From assembly GCA_900761995.1 (NCBI GenBank), contig CAAFEY010000165.1:1-9375 (forward strand): a stretch of DNA of 9,375 nucleotides. The letters are read 5' to 3'. This stretch comes from an uncultured Collinsella sp. (GTDB lineage Bacteria; Actinomycetota; Coriobacteriia; Coriobacteriales; Coriobacteriaceae). The notes beneath the pieces were generated by a model. That model made no database searches. It had not been told where the DNA came from and worked only from the letters and a program-made list of their open reading frames with translations. Each line of letters starts with the position of its first letter. The stretch's first letter is position 1. A program made the position numbers and the translations under genes. Of the stretch, positions 1 through 7,779 are shown piece by piece.

Positions 1-1149
1 ACCAAAGCCCACGCCCGAGATCGGGTACTTCTTTACGATGCCGCGAAGCTTGGGCAGCATACGCGTGCCGAGCGTAAAGGAGAACGAACCGGCGATCAGG
101 AAGAACAGCGTCTTGGCGAAGGCGTGGTTAAAGATGTGGCACACGGCACCATCGAAGGCGAGCTGGCTGCCAAAGACCGAAAGGCCCAGACCAAAGAACA
201 CGTAGGAGAGCTGGGCGATCGTGGAGAAGGCCAGCAGACGCTTCATGTCCTTTTGCGGCAGGTACATAAGGAAACCAAAGAGCATCGTGACCATGGCGTC
301 GATAATGGCGACCCAGCCCACGATCTCGGGAACCTCTCCGGCAGAAACGAGCGCACGCGCGAACACGCACACGCCGACCTTGACCATCGAAGCGCCATGC
401 AGGTAGGCCGAAACAGGCGTCGGCGCCTCCATGGCCGAAGGCAGCCACATGTACATGGGGACCTGTGCTGACTTGGCCCAGGCCGCAAACAGCACGAGCA
501 AAAGGACGATAGCCTTGAGCTTGGAATCGAGGCCGGCAATCGCGGTAATGGCGAAGGTGCCGGTGTGGGCAAACACGATGGCGGCGCCCAGATACAGGCC
601 GAGCGCACCGATATGCGTGATGATCAGGGCCTTCATGCCGGCCTTCTTGGCCGTAGGCGACATGTAGTAGCTAATGAGGCCCCAAGAGCACGCACCCGTG
701 ATCTCAAAGAACACGAGCTGGCCCAAAAGGGTCGAGCTGTACACGAGGCCGGCCATGGCGCCGATGAAGGTCGCGAGGTACGCGTAGAAGCGACGACGCG
801 GCGCATCGGGATGCTCACGGTTATTCTCGCTCATATAGGGAATCGAATAGATCACGACAAGCAGGCCGATACCCACAAAGGCGGGCGCGAGCAGCGTGCT
901 CATGCGATCGAAGGTGAATCCCATGACGAGGGTCTGCCCAAACGAGATCAGGGGGACCTGCGTGTCGGGCATGCCGGCGCCAGCGAAATTCGCGGCGAGG
1001 GCGATGGTGCAGGCCGTCGAGACGGCGGCACCCAAAACGCTGAACCACTTGGCGTACGGACGGGGGAACAGGGCGACGAGCACCGAGGCCACCATCGGGG
1101 CCGCGATAGCGACCAAGCCGAGAAGGGACAGACTGACTGCAAATGACAT
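1..1149 (-). CDS. hyfD: Hydrogenase-4 membrane subunit HyfD (3' end missing)
   Basis: Antiporter-like integral membrane subunit of a Hyf-type formate hydrogenlyase, related to complex I NuoL/M/N. The frame is open for 383 codons from ATG at 1149 to the window edge, so the C-terminus lies outside; E. coli HyfD is about 479 residues, leaving roughly 95 to come. Start chosen because a GGAGAAGGGAG ribosome site precedes it, 15 bases after the hyfC stop. Visible signatures: NREHP (110-114), an IGAMAGLVYSSTLLGQLVFF stretch (129-148), TM glutamate E149 in FFEITGACSW, K226 in AAWAKSAQVPMYMWLP, EAPTPVSAYLHGASMVKVG (241-259) and QKDMKRLLAFSTIAQL (299-314). The glutamate/lysine pair is what proton-translocating members of the family use. 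Similarity to remembered E. coli HyfD is strong over the whole length and closer than to HyfF or HyfB. Last gene of the hyfABCD run visible here; hyfE/F/G/H/I should follow. Confidence 0.94.
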   Translation of the reverse strand, partial: MSFAVSLSLLGLVAIAAPMVASVLVALFPRPYAKWFSVLGAAVSTACTIALAANFAGAGMPDTQVPLISFGQTLVMGFTFDRMSTLLAPAFVGIGLLVVIYSIPYMSENNREHPDAPRRRFYAYLATFIGAMAGLVYSSTLLGQLVFFEITGACSWGLISYYMSPTAKKAGMKALIITHIGALGLYLGAAIVFAHTGTFAITAIAGLDSKLKAIVLLLVLFAAWAKSAQVPMYMWLPSAMEAPTPVSAYLHGASMVKVGVCVFARALVSAGEVPEIVGWVAIIDAMVTMLFGFLMYLPQKDMKRLLAFSTIAQLSYVFFGLGLSVFGSQLAFDGAVCHIFNHAFAKTLFFLIAGSFSFTLGTRMLPKLRGIVKKYPISGVGFG

Positions 1150-1164
1150 TGTTTCTCCCTTCTC

Positions 1165-2091
1165 CTACACGCCGACGACCACGAAGACAAACGCCAGAAC
1201 GGCGATGCCCACGACGGCCCAGGTCTGATTGCCGAGCACCTTAAAACGCGAGCGCGAGCAGGAGTTCTCGATCACGCCGCATACGACAAAGTCGATCAGG
1301 CACTTCACCAGGAAGATGACCGCGCCCAGAACGGCGGCGGCGCCCACGGTCGCGGGCTCGCCCCAAGGGATGAAGATCGCGCAGAACCAAGCGACGACCA
1401 GGACCTGCTTCATGGACATGGCGAGCTTGGCCATGGCGAGCGACGGGCCGGAAAGCTCAGCGAGCGGACCTTCCTGGAGCTCCTGCTCGGCCTCAGCCTG
1501 GTCAAACGGCAGCTTGCCGAGTTCCATGTAGCAGGCGATCGCAAAGGCGATGCCGGCGAGGATCACGGCGACCGGCGCGTCGATGGCGCCCGTCATGATG
1601 TGTTGACCCATGGTGGCGATGTCGGTGGAGCCGCACACCAGGGCGGCGGCAAACAGCGCCAGCAGCATGGACGGCTCGATGAGCACGCTCATGAGCAGCT
1701 CGCGAACGCCGCCGATACCTGCGTAGGCGTTTGAAGAATCCACACCGCAGAGGGCGAAGAAGAAGCGGGCGAGCGCAAGGCTGTACATGATGGTGATGGC
1801 GTCACCAAAGACCGGGATGGGGCTTTGTGCCGTAAAGAGCGGCAGGCCCATCGCGAGCATAAAGGCGACGGCGAAGAACAGCGGCGGCATAATGCGCAGC
1901 GCAAAGCTCGCGTCCTCGCTCTGGGACTCGGGGCGTGCAAAGAGCTTGGCCAGGTCGCGGTAGTCCTGCATAATGCTGGGGCCGCGACGGTTGTGCATCT
2001 TGGCACGGATCACGCGGCCGAGACCGGAGAAGAACGGTGCGACGGCCATGACGACCACGCCCTGCAGAACGGCAAGTACGATGTTGTTCAT
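1165..2091 (-). CDS. hyfC: Hydrogenase-4 membrane subunit HyfC (NuoH-like)
   Basis: Membrane anchor subunit homologous to complex I NuoH/ND1 and to HycD. It connects the peripheral hydrogenase arm to the membrane arm. The product has 308 residues (E. coli HyfC about 315) and is almost entirely hydrophobic helices. Family marks: RRGPSIMQDYRDLAKL (35-50), the SNAYAGIGGVRELLMSVLIE segment (120-139) and the acidic cytoplasmic loop GKLPFDQAEAEQELQEG (192-208) followed by ELSG (212-215), which matches the NuoH/HycD loop at the quinone-site-equivalent interface. Start ATG at 2091 has AAGGAGGGGAG just upstream and lies 12 bases after the hyfB stop. hyfD follows after 15 bases, so these genes are probably translated from one message. 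HycD is the alternative name, but neighbouring hyfA, hyfB and hyfD favour HyfC, since HyfD has no counterpart in the Hyc system. Confidence 0.94.
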   Translation of the reverse strand: MNNIVLAVLQGVVVMAVAPFFSGLGRVIRAKMHNRRGPSIMQDYRDLAKLFARPESQSEDASFALRIMPPLFFAVAFMLAMGLPLFTAQSPIPVFGDAITIMYSLALARFFFALCGVDSSNAYAGIGGVRELLMSVLIEPSMLLALFAAALVCGSTDIATMGQHIMTGAIDAPVAVILAGIAFAIACYMELGKLPFDQAEAEQELQEGPLAELSGPSLAMAKLAMSMKQVLVVAWFCAIFIPWGEPATVGAAAVLGAVIFLVKCLIDFVVCGVIENSCSRSRFKVLGNQTWAVVGIAVLAFVFVVVGV

Positions 2092-2103
2092 GCTCTCCCC
2101 TCC

Positions 2104-4122
2104 TTAACCCATTTGCACGGCGAGCACGAGGAACACCACGAGTGCCGCGACGATATAGCAGATATAGATGCTGTAGTTGCCGCCCTCGAGCTTAGTCGCG
2201 AGGTCGGCGAGCTTCTCGACACCCTTATGCGGGGCATCGACGAGAACCTTGTCGGGTACGGGCTCCACAGCCTCGGCCACACCGGTGAGCTTCTGGAAGA
2301 AGTGCGCGATGGACCAGCAGACGGCCGTGCAGCGGTCGCGCAGCGTGTAGAGCGGCTGCATAAACCAGGACACCTCGGAGGCAAAGGTCGTGGCCACGAC
2401 GGGCATATGCTCGTTGGGAGCATAGCCGCATGCCCACGGCTGGGACTTCTGCACCTTGCCGACGGTCTTGAGCTTGCGATAACCGCAGGCAAGACCGACA
2501 AGCACCACGAGCGCAATGGCGATCGCGGGCGTGGAGGTGGCAGCGCCGGAGTACTGGTTCATGAGCTCCATGCCCTCGGCGGCAAACACGCCACCATACG
2601 GATGCAGCACGGACGCGGCAACATCGACCAGCACGGGCGCGATCACGGGAGCGCCAATGCCCAGCACGACGCAGATGGCCGCGAGCAGGCCCTGCGCAAA
2701 CACCATGGGGGCGGGAACCTCCTTGGCATTGGCCGCGGCCTCAGAGCGGGGCGCGGAGGCAAAGGAGACGCCATAGGCCTTGACGAAGCACGTGACGGCC
2801 AGCGCGCCGGTAATGGCAAGCGCGACGGCAGCGAACACAGCCACGATCATGACGGCCTTGTCGCCCTGCATGGCGGCATTAAAGAGCGACTGGTAGGTAA
2901 ACCACTCGGACACAAAGCCGTTGAAGGGCGGGATGGCCGAGATAGCAAGCGCGCCAACAAGGAAGCAGATGGCTGTTGCCGGCATACGGCGGAACAGGCC
3001 GCCCATCTTCTCCATATTGCGCGTACCCGTGGAGTACAGCAGCGCACCGGCGCCCAAGAACAGCTCGCCCTTAAACATCGCGTGGTTAAACGTGTGGTAG
3101 AGGGCGGCCATCAGGGCCAGGACGGCGATGCCGACAGAGTTGAGCGCCATGGCGGCCATGGAAGCGCCGACGCCGAGCAGAATGATGCCGATGTTCTCGA
3201 CGGAGTGATAGGCCAGCAGGCGCTTGATGTCATGCTCCTGCAGGGCGAAGGCCACGCCGAGGACCGACGAGATCGCACCGAAGACCATGACCATAAGGCC
3301 CCACCAAACCTGAACGCCCGAGGCGGAGAGCAGGTCGAGACCAACCTTGAGGATGCCGAAGATACCAATCTTGATCATGCCGCCGGACATGAGGGCTGAC
3401 ACGTTGGACGGCGCCTCGGGATGCGCCTTAGGCAGCCAGCCGTGCAGCGGGATGATACCGGCCTTGGCACCAAAGCCAAAGAAAGCGAGCACGAAGCACA
3501 CGGATGCGACCGCGGGGCTAAACTGCGTAGCGCGGAAATCCGCAAAGGCAAACGAGCCACCGGCGAAGTTGGTCATGGTAAGGAAGCTCGCCATGATGAG
3601 CACAAAGCCCACGTGCGCAATCACAAAGTAGAGCCAACCGCCATGGATGGAGTTCTCGTTCTCCTCGATCACGACCAGGAAGTACGAGGTCAGAGACATG
3701 AGCTCAAAGGCGACCAGGAACCAAAACACGTTGTCGGCGGTGATGACGAGCATCATGGACGCCACGAAGGTGTTAAAGAAGAAGCCGGCGCGGCCCTTTT
3801 TGCCCGGGTACTCATCAAAGTAGTTAAGGCCGTAGATCGAACCGGCAAACGCGAGCACCGAGATGAGCGCCACGAACAGGCCGGACAGCTGATTGAGCAG
3901 CAGCTGGAAATGGGCAAACGGGAAGAACACGATGGTGTCGACCGACGTGACATTACCCAGAACGGCCTGGATACCGGCCACACACGAAAGCACCGCGGCG
4001 ACGGCGCCGATAAGGCAGCCGGCGGTCTTGGCGGCGTTATCGGCCTTGATCAGCAGAACCGAGGCGAGCGCACCGATGCACGAGACGGCAAGCGATGCGA
4101 TAAACAGCGTCATGCTATCCAT
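2104..4122 (-). CDS. hyfB: Hydrogenase-4 membrane subunit HyfB (antiporter-like)
   Basis: Large polytopic membrane subunit related to NuoL/MrpD and HycC, part of the ion-translocating membrane arm of the FHL complex. 672 residues, the length I recall for E. coli HyfB. Key features: E140 in the FELMSLTSYFLV helix, K220 in GFGAKAGIIPLHGWLPKAHP, EAPSNVSALMSGGMIKIG (236-253), HDIKRLLAYHSVENIG (297-312) and YHTFNHAMFKGELFLGAGA (342-360). These carry the conserved Glu, Lys and His residues of antiporter-type subunits. The C-terminus has a hydrophilic stretch containing WACGY and a final membrane helix. The start codon ATG at 4122 overlaps the hyfA stop by 8 bases (ATGGATAG), with an AGAAGGGAG site inside hyfA, which suggests translational coupling. 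Long open frames on the opposite strand here are reading shadows. Confidence 0.95.
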   Translation of the reverse strand: MDSMTLFIASLAVSCIGALASVLLIKADNAAKTAGCLIGAVAAVLSCVAGIQAVLGNVTSVDTIVFFPFAHFQLLLNQLSGLFVALISVLAFAGSIYGLNYFDEYPGKKGRAGFFFNTFVASMMLVITADNVFWFLVAFELMSLTSYFLVVIEENENSIHGGWLYFVIAHVGFVLIMASFLTMTNFAGGSFAFADFRATQFSPAVASVCFVLAFFGFGAKAGIIPLHGWLPKAHPEAPSNVSALMSGGMIKIGIFGILKVGLDLLSASGVQVWWGLMVMVFGAISSVLGVAFALQEHDIKRLLAYHSVENIGIILLGVGASMAAMALNSVGIAVLALMAALYHTFNHAMFKGELFLGAGALLYSTGTRNMEKMGGLFRRMPATAICFLVGALAISAIPPFNGFVSEWFTYQSLFNAAMQGDKAVMIVAVFAAVALAITGALAVTCFVKAYGVSFASAPRSEAAANAKEVPAPMVFAQGLLAAICVVLGIGAPVIAPVLVDVAASVLHPYGGVFAAEGMELMNQYSGAATSTPAIAIALVVLVGLACGYRKLKTVGKVQKSQPWACGYAPNEHMPVVATTFASEVSWFMQPLYTLRDRCTAVCWSIAHFFQKLTGVAEAVEPVPDKVLVDAPHKGVEKLADLATKLEGGNYSIYICYIVAALVVFLVLAVQMG

Positions 4123-4732
4123 TGTTTACGCTCCCTTCTGCTTTCTCGGACAGGCCCTGGGCCACAGCGGTAGCGTCGACGACCGGACCGTTTTCGATCG
4201 AGCGCAGGCGCTTGGCCTCGTCGAGCTCGCGATCGGCCGCGCCGCCCATAACGGTCAGCGCCTTGGTGGGGCACGCCGCCACACAATGCGGGCCGTCCGG
4301 ATCGAAGGCGCACAGGTCGCACTTGACAGCGCAGGTGTACTGGCCAGGAGCCCACGTAAGCAGGCTGCTCAGGGACTTAGGATACGAAGGCGTCGGGTCG
4401 CACATGCCTGCGACACCGGCGATAGACGTGCCATCGGGATGGATGGCTCCGAAGGGGCACGCGATGGCGCACAGCCTGCACCCGATGCACTCCTGCTCCT
4501 TGACGTGGATGCGGTCGCCATCGTGCTCGATGGCATTCACCGGGCAAACCTCGGCGCAGGGGGCACCCTCGCAATGGTGGCAGGCAAGGGCGGCCGAAAT
4601 ACCGCCGGTCTTCACGAGCGCCAGGCGCGGCGTATCCTGAAGACCCTGCATCCGGTGGGCGTCGGCACAGGCGGACTGGCATGTTCCGCAGCCGATGCAC
4701 CTCTCCGGGTTGATGTCGATGAAGCGGTTCAT
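4115..4732 (-). CDS. hyfA: Hydrogenase-4 Fe-S subunit HyfA (4 x [4Fe-4S])
   Basis: Polyferredoxin that passes electrons from formate dehydrogenase to the hydrogenase. 205 residues from ATG at 4732, the same length as I recall for E. coli HyfA. Four cysteine groups are visible: C12/15/18/22 (CIGCGTCQSAC), C51/54/59/63 (CHHCEGAPCAEVCP), C82/85/88/92 (CIGCRLCAIACP) and C138/141/150/154 (CDLC then HCVAACP). The N-terminus MNRF and PRLALVKT resemble HyfA more than HycB or HydN. An upstream in-frame GTG at 4738 is possible, but AAAGGAAG sits only 2 bases from it and 8 from the ATG, so the ATG is preferred. Its 3' end overlaps hyfB by 8 bases. The gene lies 78 bases downstream of fdhF, separated by a strong hairpin. 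Confidence 0.95.
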   Translation of the reverse strand: MNRFIDINPERCIGCGTCQSACADAHRMQGLQDTPRLALVKTGGISAALACHHCEGAPCAEVCPVNAIEHDGDRIHVKEQECIGCRLCAIACPFGAIHPDGTSIAGVAGMCDPTPSYPKSLSSLLTWAPGQYTCAVKCDLCAFDPDGPHCVAACPTKALTVMGGAADRELDEAKRLRSIENGPVVDATAVAQGLSEKAEGSVNNG

Positions 4733-4754
4733 CCCCACTTCCTTTCAAAATAAC

Positions 4755-4789
4755 GGGCCGGGCTCCCGAACGTACGGGACGCCCGGCCC
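4755..4789 (-). terminator. GC-rich intercistronic hairpin between fdhF and hyfA
   Basis: GGGCCGGGC (4755-4763) pairs with GCCCGGCCC (4781-4789), and inside it TCCCG (4764-4768) pairs with CGGGA (4775-4779) around a six-base loop, with one bulged base at 4780. That is a 14-bp stem. In the transcribed minus direction it is followed by GTTATTTTG, a mediocre U-tract, then the hyfA ribosome site. It could be a leaky terminator or attenuator setting fdhF/hydN output above hyf output, or an mRNA stabiliser or processing site. The structure is read directly; the role is inferred. Confidence 0.55.
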
Positions 4790-4810
4790 AAAAAGCCAAC
4801 GAGAACGGGA

Positions 4811-7033
4811 CTACACGATTTGATTCACGTGCGTCTCGTCGTCGAACTTGGCGGCGCCGGGCTCAACGTCCTGGGGAGCGGCGGCGTCGACCAGAGCCTG
4901 CTTGAGCTCGGTGTACTGACGCTCGACCTCGCCCTCGGCCCAGACTTGGTCGGCAATGGCGTCGACCTGGCAGGCGGAGAACTTGTCCTCGGGCGTATGC
5001 GAGACCGGGTCGACCTTGTGCATGGTCAGCTCGTTGCACTTGCCGATCCACCACTGGTAGGTCATATAGACCGTGCCCTTGTTGATACGGTCGCTCACGT
5101 CGGCGCGGCTGTATACCTGGCCGCGGCGGCTGTGAATCGAGACGATGTCGCCGTTCTTGATACCGCGCGCCTGGGCGTCCGCGGGATTCATGCGGACAAA
5201 GCCGGGCTCGTCGGCGAGCAGCGCCAGCGTCTTGCAGTTGCCGGTCATCGAACGGCAGCTGTAGTGGCCGACCTCGCGGACGGTGCACAGGATGAGCGGG
5301 TACTCATCGTCGGGAAGCTCGGAGGGCGCCTCCCAGTCGTGCGCCATCAGGTTGGCGCGGCCGTCCTTGGTGGTGAACTTGCCACCCGCGAACATGTCGG
5401 CCGTACCGTGGTCGTTCACATCGGTGCTCTTGACGGGCCACTGAGCGTAGCCGCCCTCGGGGGCCATCTTCTCGTAGGTTGCGCCCACAAAGTTGGGGCA
5501 CAGGCTAATGCACTCGTTCCAGATCTGCTCGGTGTTGTCGTAGTGCATGGGATAGCCCATGCGCGTGGACAGGTCCGCGAAGATCTCCCAGTCGTGACGG
5601 CACTCGCCCTTGGGCGGAACGGCCGCGTCAAAGTGCTGGAAGCTACGGTCGGATGCGGTAAAGACACCCTCGTGCTCGCCCCAAGAGGTAGCGGGCAGGA
5701 TGACGTCGGCGAGCATGGTCGTCTGCGTCATAAAGATGTCCTGGCAAATGAACAGATCCAGCTCGGAAAGCGTCTTGCGCATACCAGCCGAATCGGGCTC
5801 GGTCTGCACCGGGTCCTCGCCGTAGTTGTAGAAGCAGTGTACCTTGCCCTCGTCGACCAGGTGGCCCAGGTCGGTGAGCTTGTAGCCCTCCTCGAGCGGG
5901 AGCTTTTCCTCGGGCACGCCCCAAGCCTTGGCAAACTTGGCGCGAGCGGCGGGGTCGGTGACTTTCTGGTAGCCAGGGTACAGGTTGGGCAGCATGCCCA
6001 TATCGCAGGAGCCCTGGACGTTATTCTGACCGCGCACGGGCGCGAGGCCGGAATTGGGTTTGCCGATCTGGCCGGCAACGCAGGCGATGGAGGCGATGGT
6101 GTGCACCGTCTTCAGGTTCTGCTTCTGCTGGCATACGCCCATGCCCCAGCCAATGATGGCAGAGGGCTTCGCCGTGGCGTACATCTCGGCAGCTTGGTGG
6201 ATCAACGCGGGCTCGACACCCGTGATGTCCTGTACGGATTCGGGAGTGTAGTTCTTGATGGTCTCCCACCACTCGTCAAAGCCGTTCGTGTGCTCGGCGA
6301 CGAATTCCTTGTCGTAGAGGCCATCGTTGACCAGACAGTTGGCAAAGGCGTTGAGGAACGCGACATTGCAACCGTTCTTGATCGGAAGGTAGATATCGGC
6401 GATACGCGCGGTTTCGATATGGCGCGGGTCGGCGACGATGATCTTGCAACCCTTTTCTTTGGCTCGCACGATACGCCTTGCGACGATGGGGTGCGAATCG
6501 GCAGGGTTATAGCCGAAGAGGAAAATGCAGCCCGCATCCTCCATACCGGGGATGGAGCATGACATGCAACCTGAACCAACCGTGTCCATCAGACCGAGGA
6601 CAGTAGGGCCGTGTCAAGTACGAGCGCAGTTGTCTACGCTGTGGGTGCCGATGCACGCACGCGTAAACTTCTGCATGACGTAGTTCGCCTCATTGCCGCC
6701 GCCTCGCGAAGAGCCGGTGGTCATGACAGCGTTAGGACCATATTCGTCAATTATGGCCTGCATCTTAGATGCGGTGAAATCCAGTGCCTCGTCCCAGCTT
6801 ACGCGCTCAAGATCCGCGCCCTTGGTGCGGCGGATCATCGGGTGCAGTACGCGAGGAGTCAAGATCTTGGTGTCGTTGATGAAGTCGTAGCCGCTCATGC
6901 CCTTAAGGCACAGCTCGCCCTGATTGGTGATGCCGTTGAGCGGTTCGGTACCCACGACCTGGCCGTTTTGGACCAAGAGGTTAAACTGGCAACCGGCACC
7001 GCAGTACGGGCAGATCACTTTATGCTTCTCCAT
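4811..7033 (-). CDS. fdhF: Formate dehydrogenase H, selenocysteine-containing
   Basis: Cytoplasmic molybdopterin (bis-MGD) enzyme oxidising formate to CO2, the catalytic entry of formate hydrogenlyase. The gene is one reading frame of 740 residues interrupted by an in-frame TGA at 6614-6616, codon 140, exactly where E. coli FdhF has Sec140. Local context is RT-U-HGPTV (E. coli RV-U-HGPSV). N-terminal [4Fe-4S] ligands C8, C11, C15, C42 and the adjacent K44 match E. coli numbering; R334 in VRGQNNVQG corresponds to the catalytic arginine R333. Further signatures: FGYNPADSHPIVA, DPRHIETARIAD, TSWGEHEGVF, REVGHYSCRSMTGNC and YMTYQWWIG. Start ATG at 7033 has AAGGAGGGTGTC upstream. Naive annotation would split it into a 139-residue fragment and a 592-residue protein. 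Extra cysteines (C156, C159, C169) follow the Sec site. Expression needs selA/B/C/D elsewhere in the genome. It sits between hydN and hyfA. Confidence 0.96.
6583..6616 (-). promoter_or_regulatory. Selenocysteine UGA codon and SECIS-type hairpin
   Basis: The UGA at 6614-6616 is followed, in mRNA sense, by CACGGCCC, which I recall as the same eight bases after the E. coli fdhF UGA. Next comes a stem TGTCC (6602-6598) with GGACA (6587-6583), extendable by U-A and C-G pairs if one U is bulged. The apical loop is GGUCU (6595-6591), close to the AGGUCUG loop of the E. coli fdhF SECIS that SelB binds. Position directly 3' of the UGA inside the coding region is standard for bacteria. Pairing is read by eye only. 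Confidence 0.82.
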
Positions 7034-7056
7034 GACACCCTCCTTCCTTTCTCTGC

Positions 7057-7072
7057 TACCGATTAATCGGTA
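7057..7072. promoter_or_regulatory. 16-bp perfect palindrome between hydN and fdhF
   Basis: TACCGATTAATCGGTA equals its own reverse complement. It lies in the 76-base hydN-fdhF gap, about 24 bases upstream of the fdhF start codon. As DNA it is the size of a dimeric regulator site; as RNA it would give a 6-bp stem with a UUAA loop close to the fdhF ribosome site. I recognise no named regulator consensus. No clear -35/-10 pair accompanies it. Confidence 0.4.
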
Positions 7073-7109
7073 CGTATTTGACAATCGTCGGGCCTGTATG
7101 GCCGCCCGC

Positions 7110-7628
7110 CTACGCCTCGTTTTCGATGGTGGCGCGGGCACGCTCGGCGGTCAGCTCCGCCAGGCGCTCCTCGTCTACCAGGGTGAGGCCCTTGGTCGGG
7201 CACGCCTCGGCACACGCCGGACCGCCGGGACGGTCCACGCACAGGTCGCACTTGAGCACGAAGCTCTTAGTCTGCGAACCCACGCGCACGTCGCCCATCA
7301 AGACGGGGACCTGCGTGGTCGCCACGCTCACGGCGCCAAAGGGGCAGGCCATGACGCAGCTCTTGCAGCCGATGCAGTTGTCCTCGTTGACGCCGATGCG
7401 ATGGTTCTTTGGATCAAAGAACAAGGCGCCCGTGGGGCAGGCCTTAGCGCACGGGGCATCCTCGCAGTGATGGCAAGCCACCGGTGCGGAGATCTCGTAC
7501 GTACGCGTCACGCGCAGACGCGGCGCGGCGATGTTGCCGGGGATGTCGTGTGCCTCGACACACGCTGCCATGCAGGTTTGGCACCCAATGCAGCGCGAGG
7601 AATCGGCTACGACTCGTTTATTGCCCAT
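7110..7628 (-). CDS. hydN: Fe-S electron carrier HydN/HycB-like
   Basis: 172-residue polyferredoxin, likely the electron-accepting partner subunit of formate dehydrogenase H. Four cysteine groups: C13/16/19/23 (CIGCQTCMAAC), C52/55/60/64 (CHHCEDAPCAKACP), C85/88/91/95 (CIGCKSCVMACP) and C127/130/139/143 (CDLC, then ACAEACP), enough for four [4Fe-4S] clusters. No signal peptide, so cytoplasmic. The start is placed at ATG 7628 because AGGAGGGAG precedes it by about 10 bases and the aligned family begins with a short RVVADSSRCIGC-type N-terminus; a longer frame reaching 7802 has no family-like sequence. It is the first gene of the FHL operon and lies 76 bases upstream of fdhF. E. coli HydN (about 175 residues) is the closest remembered match; HycB is the other possibility. 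Confidence 0.9.
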   Translation of the reverse strand: MGNKRVVADSSRCIGCQTCMAACVEAHDIPGNIAAPRLRVTRTYEISAPVACHHCEDAPCAKACPTGALFFDPKNHRIGVNEDNCIGCKSCVMACPFGAVSVATTQVPVLMGDVRVGSQTKSFVLKCDLCVDRPGGPACAEACPTKGLTLVDEERLAELTAERARATIENEA

Positions 7629-7636
7629 GTTGTTCA

Positions 7637-7703
7637 CTCCCTCCTGAATCCCATGCCGGAGAGACCCTGTCGACGTTGCCCCGGACCGCCCGTGATCCGG
7701 CAT
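7637..7703 (-). promoter_or_regulatory. hydN ribosome site and possible structured 5' leader
   Basis: The hydN ribosome site AGGAGGGAG (7645-7637) lies just downstream of an 8-bp long-range inverted repeat, ATGCCGGA (mRNA sense, 7703-7696) with TCCGGCAT (7660-7653). The 35 bases enclosed include a second CCGGA that could compete with the pairing. Such an arrangement could modulate access to the ribosome site. I do not recognise it as a known riboswitch, including the molybdenum-cofactor RNA. Confidence 0.3.
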
Positions 7704-7779
7704 CGGCGTATCGAGAGCATGCGGCGAAACAGGCACTCGGTAGAATATCTCCAACGGTATACAGGTTAAATATACGCAG

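Noticed and set aside
1825..3399. 524-codon plus-strand open frame opposite hyfB/hyfC
   Set aside because: The translation is extremely rich in H, G, E, D and R, as expected from the antisense of membrane-protein codons; no ribosome site, and hyfB and hyfC explain the stretch.
3421..4173. 250-codon plus-strand open frame opposite the 5' part of hyfB
   Set aside because: Same antisense compositional signature; no domain and no ribosome site.
4820..6562. 580-codon open frame on the plus strand, antisense to fdhF
   Set aside because: It is a codon-bias shadow in GC-rich sequence; the translation shows low-complexity G/V/L/H/D-rich text with no family motif, while the opposite strand is an unmistakable FdhF.
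4811..7033. fdhF as a pseudogene broken by a nonsense mutation
   Set aside because: The stop is TGA at the exact selenocysteine position with an adjacent recoding hairpin, and both halves are intact and collinear with the known enzyme.
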